Positions 5,461 to 8,312 of a stretch of 8,312 nucleotides of DNA are shown here, one piece after another. The first letter of the stretch is position 1. The number at the start of each line of letters is the position of its first letter. Both the position numbers and the translations under genes were made by a program. Origin of the DNA: Deltaproteobacteria bacterium (GTDB taxonomy: Bacteria > Desulfobacterota > Binatia > UBA9968); contig JAERMN010000148.1 of assembly GCA_016844625.1 (NCBI GenBank), forward strand, positions 1 to 8,312, written 5' to 3'. Below the pieces are notes generated by a model. The model saw nothing but the letters and a program-made list of their open reading frames with translations, made no database searches and was not told where the DNA came from.

Positions 5461-6249
5461 ATGAAACTCGTCGTTCACGGCGTGACTAAAGAATTTGTGA
5501 CCGGCCAGGGGGTGACTCGGGCTTTGGGCGGGGTCAGTCTTGAGGTGCGCGATCGGGAGTTCTTCGGCATCATTGGACCTACCGGCTGCGGCAAGACGAC
5601 TCTGTTGCATATCATCGCGGGATTAGAAAAGCCGACCCAGGGCACGGTCGAGTTCGTCGGCGCAAAGCGCACGAAATCGATGGTATCGATGGTGTTTCAA
5701 GAGTCGGCGCTGATGCCGTGGCGCAACGTCGAAGAAAATGTCCCGCTCGGCGCGGAATTTCGCCAAGAAGAACCGTCGGTCTACAAACGGGTGAGCCGGT
5801 TTTTTCTCGAAGTCGTCAAAATGTTGGACTTCGCCGGCGCTCAGCCGCACGAGCTGTCGGGCGGCATGAAGCAGAAAGTCGCCATTGCCCGTGCTCTCGC
5901 CAATGATCCGGAAGTGATTCTCATGGACGAGCCGTTCGCCAGCTTAGACGCGCAGACCCGTCTGCTCATGCGTGAAGAGCTGCTGCGGATTTGGGAGCGC
6001 GACAAGAAAACCGTTATTCTCGTCACTCACAACCTCGACGAAGCGGTCATGCTGTGCGACCGCATTGCAGTGATGAGCTCGCGGCCGGGCTTGATCAAGA
6101 GTGTGGTTACGGTCGACGTGCCCCGTCCGCGCAATTTCAAGAGCATGAAGGATCCGGACTTTTCCAGGTGTATGGAAAAAATTTGGGACATGTTGCGCTA
6201 CGAGGTAGACAGCGCGATGAATGCCGCGCACTCATCCAAACGCGCCTAA
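5461..6249 (+). CDS. ABC transporter ATP-binding protein, nitrate/sulfonate/taurine type
   Basis: A 262-residue ATPase that would power an inner-membrane importer from the cytoplasmic side. All nucleotide-binding motifs are intact: Walker A GPTGCGKT (39-46), Q-loop Gln80 (VFQES), signature LSGGM (132-136), Walker B VILMDEP (152-158), D-loop SLD (161-163) and switch His190 (LVTHNLDEA). The FQESALMPWRNVEENV segment (79-94) and the C-terminal VTVDVPRPRN (216-225) are typical of the NrtD/SsuB/TauB group. The length is normal with no extra regulatory domain. Neither a permease nor a group-matched binding protein lies within the window, and the following gene is unrelated, so the partners must be encoded elsewhere. 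The solute-binding protein at 2533-3567 is of a different class, so pairing with it is uncertain. Substrate is unknown. Confidence 0.93.
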   Translation: MKLVVHGVTKEFVTGQGVTRALGGVSLEVRDREFFGIIGPTGCGKTTLLHIIAGLEKPTQGTVEFVGAKRTKSMVSMVFQESALMPWRNVEENVPLGAEFRQEEPSVYKRVSRFFLEVVKMLDFAGAQPHELSGGMKQKVAIARALANDPEVILMDEPFASLDAQTRLLMREELLRIWERDKKTVILVTHNLDEAVMLCDRIAVMSSRPGLIKSVVTVDVPRPRNFKSMKDPDFSRCMEKIWDMLRYEVDSAMNAAHSSKRA

Positions 6250-6337
6250 GCGGAATATGCTCCCTCGCGTATCTGTTTTAAGTTTCGTGAATTGTTGATC
6301 TCCAGCCAAATTCTACGAGGAATCACCGTCCCCAAGC

Positions 6338-7825
6338 ATGCAACGGACTCTCTCATCTTCAGAGCATAGCGGGGCGGCCATTCGACGGGCTGTGCTATTG
6401 GCCCTACTGTTTCTCGTACCCGCTGTCCAAGCGATGTTGCCCATTGACGACCCGGATATTTGGTGGCGATTTCGCATGGGCGAATGGATTGTGACACACC
6501 GTACCGTGCCCTATGTTGATCATTTCTCGGCTAATGACCTGGGCAAACCATGGATTGAATACAGCTGGATATTCGCATTGGTCGTTTACTGGGTTCATTC
6601 GTATCTGGGCCTTGTCGGGATGGTTTATTTCATTGTCCTGATGGGGCTTTCTGTGGCGTACGCGGCGTACCGATTAATCCGCGGTGGTGGGTTACCCATT
6701 CACGCCGAGGTCGCACTCGTTGCGATGGCTTTGGGCGCGATGAAGTCTCTCATGACGCCCCGCCCGTGGTTGATCACTATTTTATTTTTTGCGCTAGAGC
6801 TTAATATCCTATATCGAGTGAGAACTACTGAGAAAGACAAACTCCTATGGCTCTTGCCAATACTGTTTTTTGCGTGGGCCAATTTTCACATTCAGTTTGT
6901 CTACGGTTTGGCTGCCGTGGGCTTGCTGTTCGGCGAGGCCCTATTGGCTAGTTGCGCTAAGTCGCTCGGTTGGAATTTGGCTGTGCCGGCACTTTCTCTG
7001 CGCACCCTTGCGTTGGTGACCCTCGCCTGCGTTGCGGCGACACTTCTTACGCCTTACCATTACCTACTGTACGATCAAATTCTCAGCTACATGTTTGTGC
7101 AGGTTGGCGCCTTCCAGTATCTTTCGGAATTGCATCCGATGTTTTTTCGCTCCCCCGGCGACTGGCTGGTATTGGCAATGACCCTATTTGCCGCCTTCGC
7201 GTTGGGGTGGCAACGCAAGTGGTCGCCGTTTTCAACGATGTTGCTGTTGATCGCGGCGTTTGTTGCTTTTAGAGCGCGCCGGGATGCCTGGATGATTGCT
7301 CTCGTTTCACTGGCGATCATCGGCGATACGGCTCGCTCCGTTCTGCCCGACAAAATTTATCACTTCAGCAAAGGACAGTTACTGGTCGCGGCGCTGGTAT
7401 CGCTTACAGTGCTCTATTTTATCGGCCATAACCGTGGTATCTACGAAAAAAACCTTCAAGCCGTCGTCCAGGAAAAGTTTCCGGTTCAAGCGGTCCACTA
7501 CATCAAACAGAATCGTCTTCCCGGACCGCTTTTTAACCACTATGATTGGGGTGGATTCCTGCTATGGAGCTTGCCGGAAATCCCGGTGCCGTTAGACGGG
7601 CGAACGAATCTTTTTGGTGACCGGAGAATCGAGAGGTCTTTGGCGGCGTGGGACGGGCGCGCGGGTTGGGAGTCGGAACCCGACTTGCTGAAAGCTAGAT
7701 TGGTGATTGCTGAGAAAGATCGTCCGCTCACGACGCTGTTGAAAAGCCACGCAGGTTTCAAGGTTGTTTACGAAGATCACAACTCGGTAGTTTTCGTCGG
7801 CGAACCTAGCTCAACGGGGAAGTGA
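6338..7825 (+). CDS. Polytopic membrane protein, GT-C glycosyltransferase-like
   Basis: A 495-residue inner-membrane protein with roughly 11 or 12 hydrophobic segments, among them about 17-33, 75-111, 123-160, 168-205, 222-238, 273-290, 298-330 and 347-363. After the first segment comes a conserved-looking loop DDPDIWWRFRMGEWI (37-51), followed by VPYVDHFS (58-65) and GKPWIEYSW (69-77). The acidic Asp38-Pro-Asp40 pair in the first loop recalls the catalytic acidic motif of lipid-linked-sugar GT-C enzymes. WANFHIQF (180-187) and a soluble C-terminal domain with NHYDWGGFLLW (400-410) and LDGRTNLFG (419-427) recur in uncharacterised membrane proteins of this kind (recalled from memory). It may transfer a sugar from a polyprenyl carrier, but the family is poorly characterised. 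The ATG at 6338 lacks a well-spaced ribosome site: ACGAGGA ends about 16 bases upstream. The 88-base gap after the ABC ATPase gives no sign of functional linkage, and AT-rich codons are more frequent than in the genes to the left. Confidence 0.75.
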   Translation: MQRTLSSSEHSGAAIRRAVLLALLFLVPAVQAMLPIDDPDIWWRFRMGEWIVTHRTVPYVDHFSANDLGKPWIEYSWIFALVVYWVHSYLGLVGMVYFIVLMGLSVAYAAYRLIRGGGLPIHAEVALVAMALGAMKSLMTPRPWLITILFFALELNILYRVRTTEKDKLLWLLPILFFAWANFHIQFVYGLAAVGLLFGEALLASCAKSLGWNLAVPALSLRTLALVTLACVAATLLTPYHYLLYDQILSYMFVQVGAFQYLSELHPMFFRSPGDWLVLAMTLFAAFALGWQRKWSPFSTMLLLIAAFVAFRARRDAWMIALVSLAIIGDTARSVLPDKIYHFSKGQLLVAALVSLTVLYFIGHNRGIYEKNLQAVVQEKFPVQAVHYIKQNRLPGPLFNHYDWGGFLLWSLPEIPVPLDGRTNLFGDRRIERSLAAWDGRAGWESEPDLLKARLVIAEKDRPLTTLLKSHAGFKVVYEDHNSVVFVGEPSSTGK

Positions 7826-7936
7826 ATCAATCCTTCAGGCTGGGACAGTGCGGCGCATGAGCGAAAACACGCAGGGAGAGTCGTAGTGTACGGTAATACA
7901 ATATTGGTTCTGGTGGATTTAGTGTGGAAGAGTATT

Positions 7937-8117
7937 CACCACGAAGGACACGAAGAGCACGAAGGAAAGAAGATTTAGCCGCAAAGAGCGCAAAGAACGC
8001 ATAGGATTTAGGTTTCAGATCTGTGGGGCAAGCGCTCTGTGGTTACTCTTACCGGTGCGACAGAGGGCACGAAGTTTTGATGGACAAATATCCCAACCTT
8101 TCGTGTCCTTCGTGGGG
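7937..8117. repeat. 181-bp unit flanked by inverted CACGAAGGACACGAA repeats
   Basis: CCACGAAGGACACGAA at 7939-7954 is the exact reverse complement of TTCGTGTCCTTCGTGG at 8100-8115. The left side continues as a short tandem of CACGAAG units to about 7967. Between the arms lie a copy of the GCCGCAAAG repeat (7978-8001) and a lone CACGAAG at 8069-8075. No reading frame is supported. This CACGAAGGACACGAAG phrase is a familiar dispersed repeat in uncultured bacterial genomes (recalled, not searched). Confidence 0.6.
7978..8001 (+). repeat. Third copy of the GCCGCAAAG repeat
   Basis: GCCGCAAAGAGCGCAAAG followed by AACGCA matches the repeat at 5300-5323 with three mismatches in 24 bases and also resembles the reverse complement of 5416-5439. 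It is preceded by TTTA, and the 5416-5439 copy read in reverse is preceded by ATTA, suggesting a shared TTAGCCGCAAA element end. It lies nested between the CACGAAG inverted repeats. Confidence 0.6.
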
Positions 8118-8227
8118 AACAAATTCAAGGTGATAGTGCTAGGTTACTCACACGGAAGTCTGAAGAACCTCAATATTATATCTTGCATTTCGATCTTGAA
8201 AATCTACATTCGTGAAGTGATTGATCC

Positions 8228-8233
8228 AGGAGG
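8228..8233 (+). promoter_or_regulatory. Ribosome-binding site of the lipoprotein gene
   Basis: AGGAGG, a full consensus match, lies eight bases before the ATG at 8242. It is the strongest ribosome site in the window and is the main support for the truncated gene that follows. Confidence 0.7.
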
Positions 8234-8241
8234 AAGCTGTT

Positions 8242-8312
8242 ATGAGAACGCCTGCGCTAATTCGGTCGATTGTTGCTGCGATGAGCCTATCCGTTATTGG
8301 CGGCTGCGCCGC
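8242..8312 (+). CDS. Putative lipoprotein, 3'-truncated
   Basis: Only the first 23 codons are present before the right edge. They read as a lipoprotein signal peptide: Arg2 and Arg8, a hydrophobic stretch from about Ile10 to Ile19, and a lipobox Ile-Gly-Gly-Cys at 19-22, followed by Ala. Cys22 would be lipidated after cleavage by signal peptidase II. The consensus AGGAGG upstream supports the start. The mature protein is outside the window, so no function can be assigned. Confidence 0.72.
   Translation, partial: MRTPALIRSIVAAMSLSVIGGCA

Larger units (their letters stand above)
7826..8241. other. 416-base repeat-rich gap
   Basis: No gene is supported. The left 110 bases show nothing recognisable. 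The middle is occupied by CACGAAG and GCAAAGA repeats between inverted copies (7937-8117). The right part is AT-rich (around 8170-8210, with TATTAT at 8174-8179) and probably carries the promoter of the following lipoprotein gene, though no -35/-10 pair with proper spacing is convincing. Confidence 0.55.

Noticed and set aside
7937..8001. CRISPR array
   Set aside because: The CACGAAG and GCAAAGA units are short, adjacent and without regular unique spacers, and no cas gene is present.

Overview
The window reads as bacterial accessory or catabolic DNA with moderately high GC. Every convincing gene is on the + strand. The style of the window (amidohydrolase family 2, arylmalonate-decarboxylase-like enzyme, solute-binding protein, UbiD decarboxylase and a nitrate/taurine-type ABC ATPase, separated by gaps full of CACGAAG-, GCAAAGA- and GAGTTTCG-type repeats) resembles uncultured soil or groundwater lineages once filed under Deltaproteobacteria, such as Binatota/Desulfobacterota-like or Tectomicrobia-like genomes. 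That placement is inferred from gene content and repeat style; no taxonomic marker gene is present.

Layout. 1-1209: 3' part of an amidohydrolase family 2 (metal-dependent TIM-barrel) gene, cut by the left edge. 1210-1813: about 600 bases without a convincing gene, holding a small hairpin and a possible promoter. 1814-2536: an arylmalonate decarboxylase/Asp-Glu racemase superfamily protein whose catalytic cysteine positions both appear to be glycine. 2533-3567: a secreted solute-binding protein whose ATG overlaps the preceding stop by four bases. 3568-3872: a gap holding a 134-bp unit with 12-bp perfect terminal inverted repeats and an internal 28-bp imperfect palindrome. 3873-5291: a UbiD-family decarboxylase with its catalytic and metal residues intact. 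5292-5460: a gap largely filled by a 140-bp unit bounded by 24-base inverted repeats. 5461-6249: an ABC transporter ATPase of the nitrate/sulfonate/taurine type, with no permease beside it. 6338-7825: a polytopic membrane protein resembling GT-C-type glycosyltransferases. 7826-8241: another repeat-rich gap. 8242-8312: the start of a lipoprotein gene, cut by the right edge.

Working together (inference). The amidohydrolase, the arylmalonate-decarboxylase-like protein and the UbiD enzyme belong to families that often decarboxylate or hydrolyse aromatic and other carboxylic acids. With the solute-binding protein and the ABC ATPase they suggest uptake and catabolism of an organic acid. The strongest physical link is the 4-base overlap between the decarboxylase-like gene and the binding protein. 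The GT-C-like membrane protein and the lipoprotein look unrelated to this module.

The points most worth a second look are the unusual active site of the 1814-2536 protein, the three intergenic units bounded by inverted repeats, and a GAGTTTCG-type repeat that appears to form part of the binding protein's signal peptide. No tRNA, rRNA, CRISPR array, transposase or convincing rho-independent terminator was seen.
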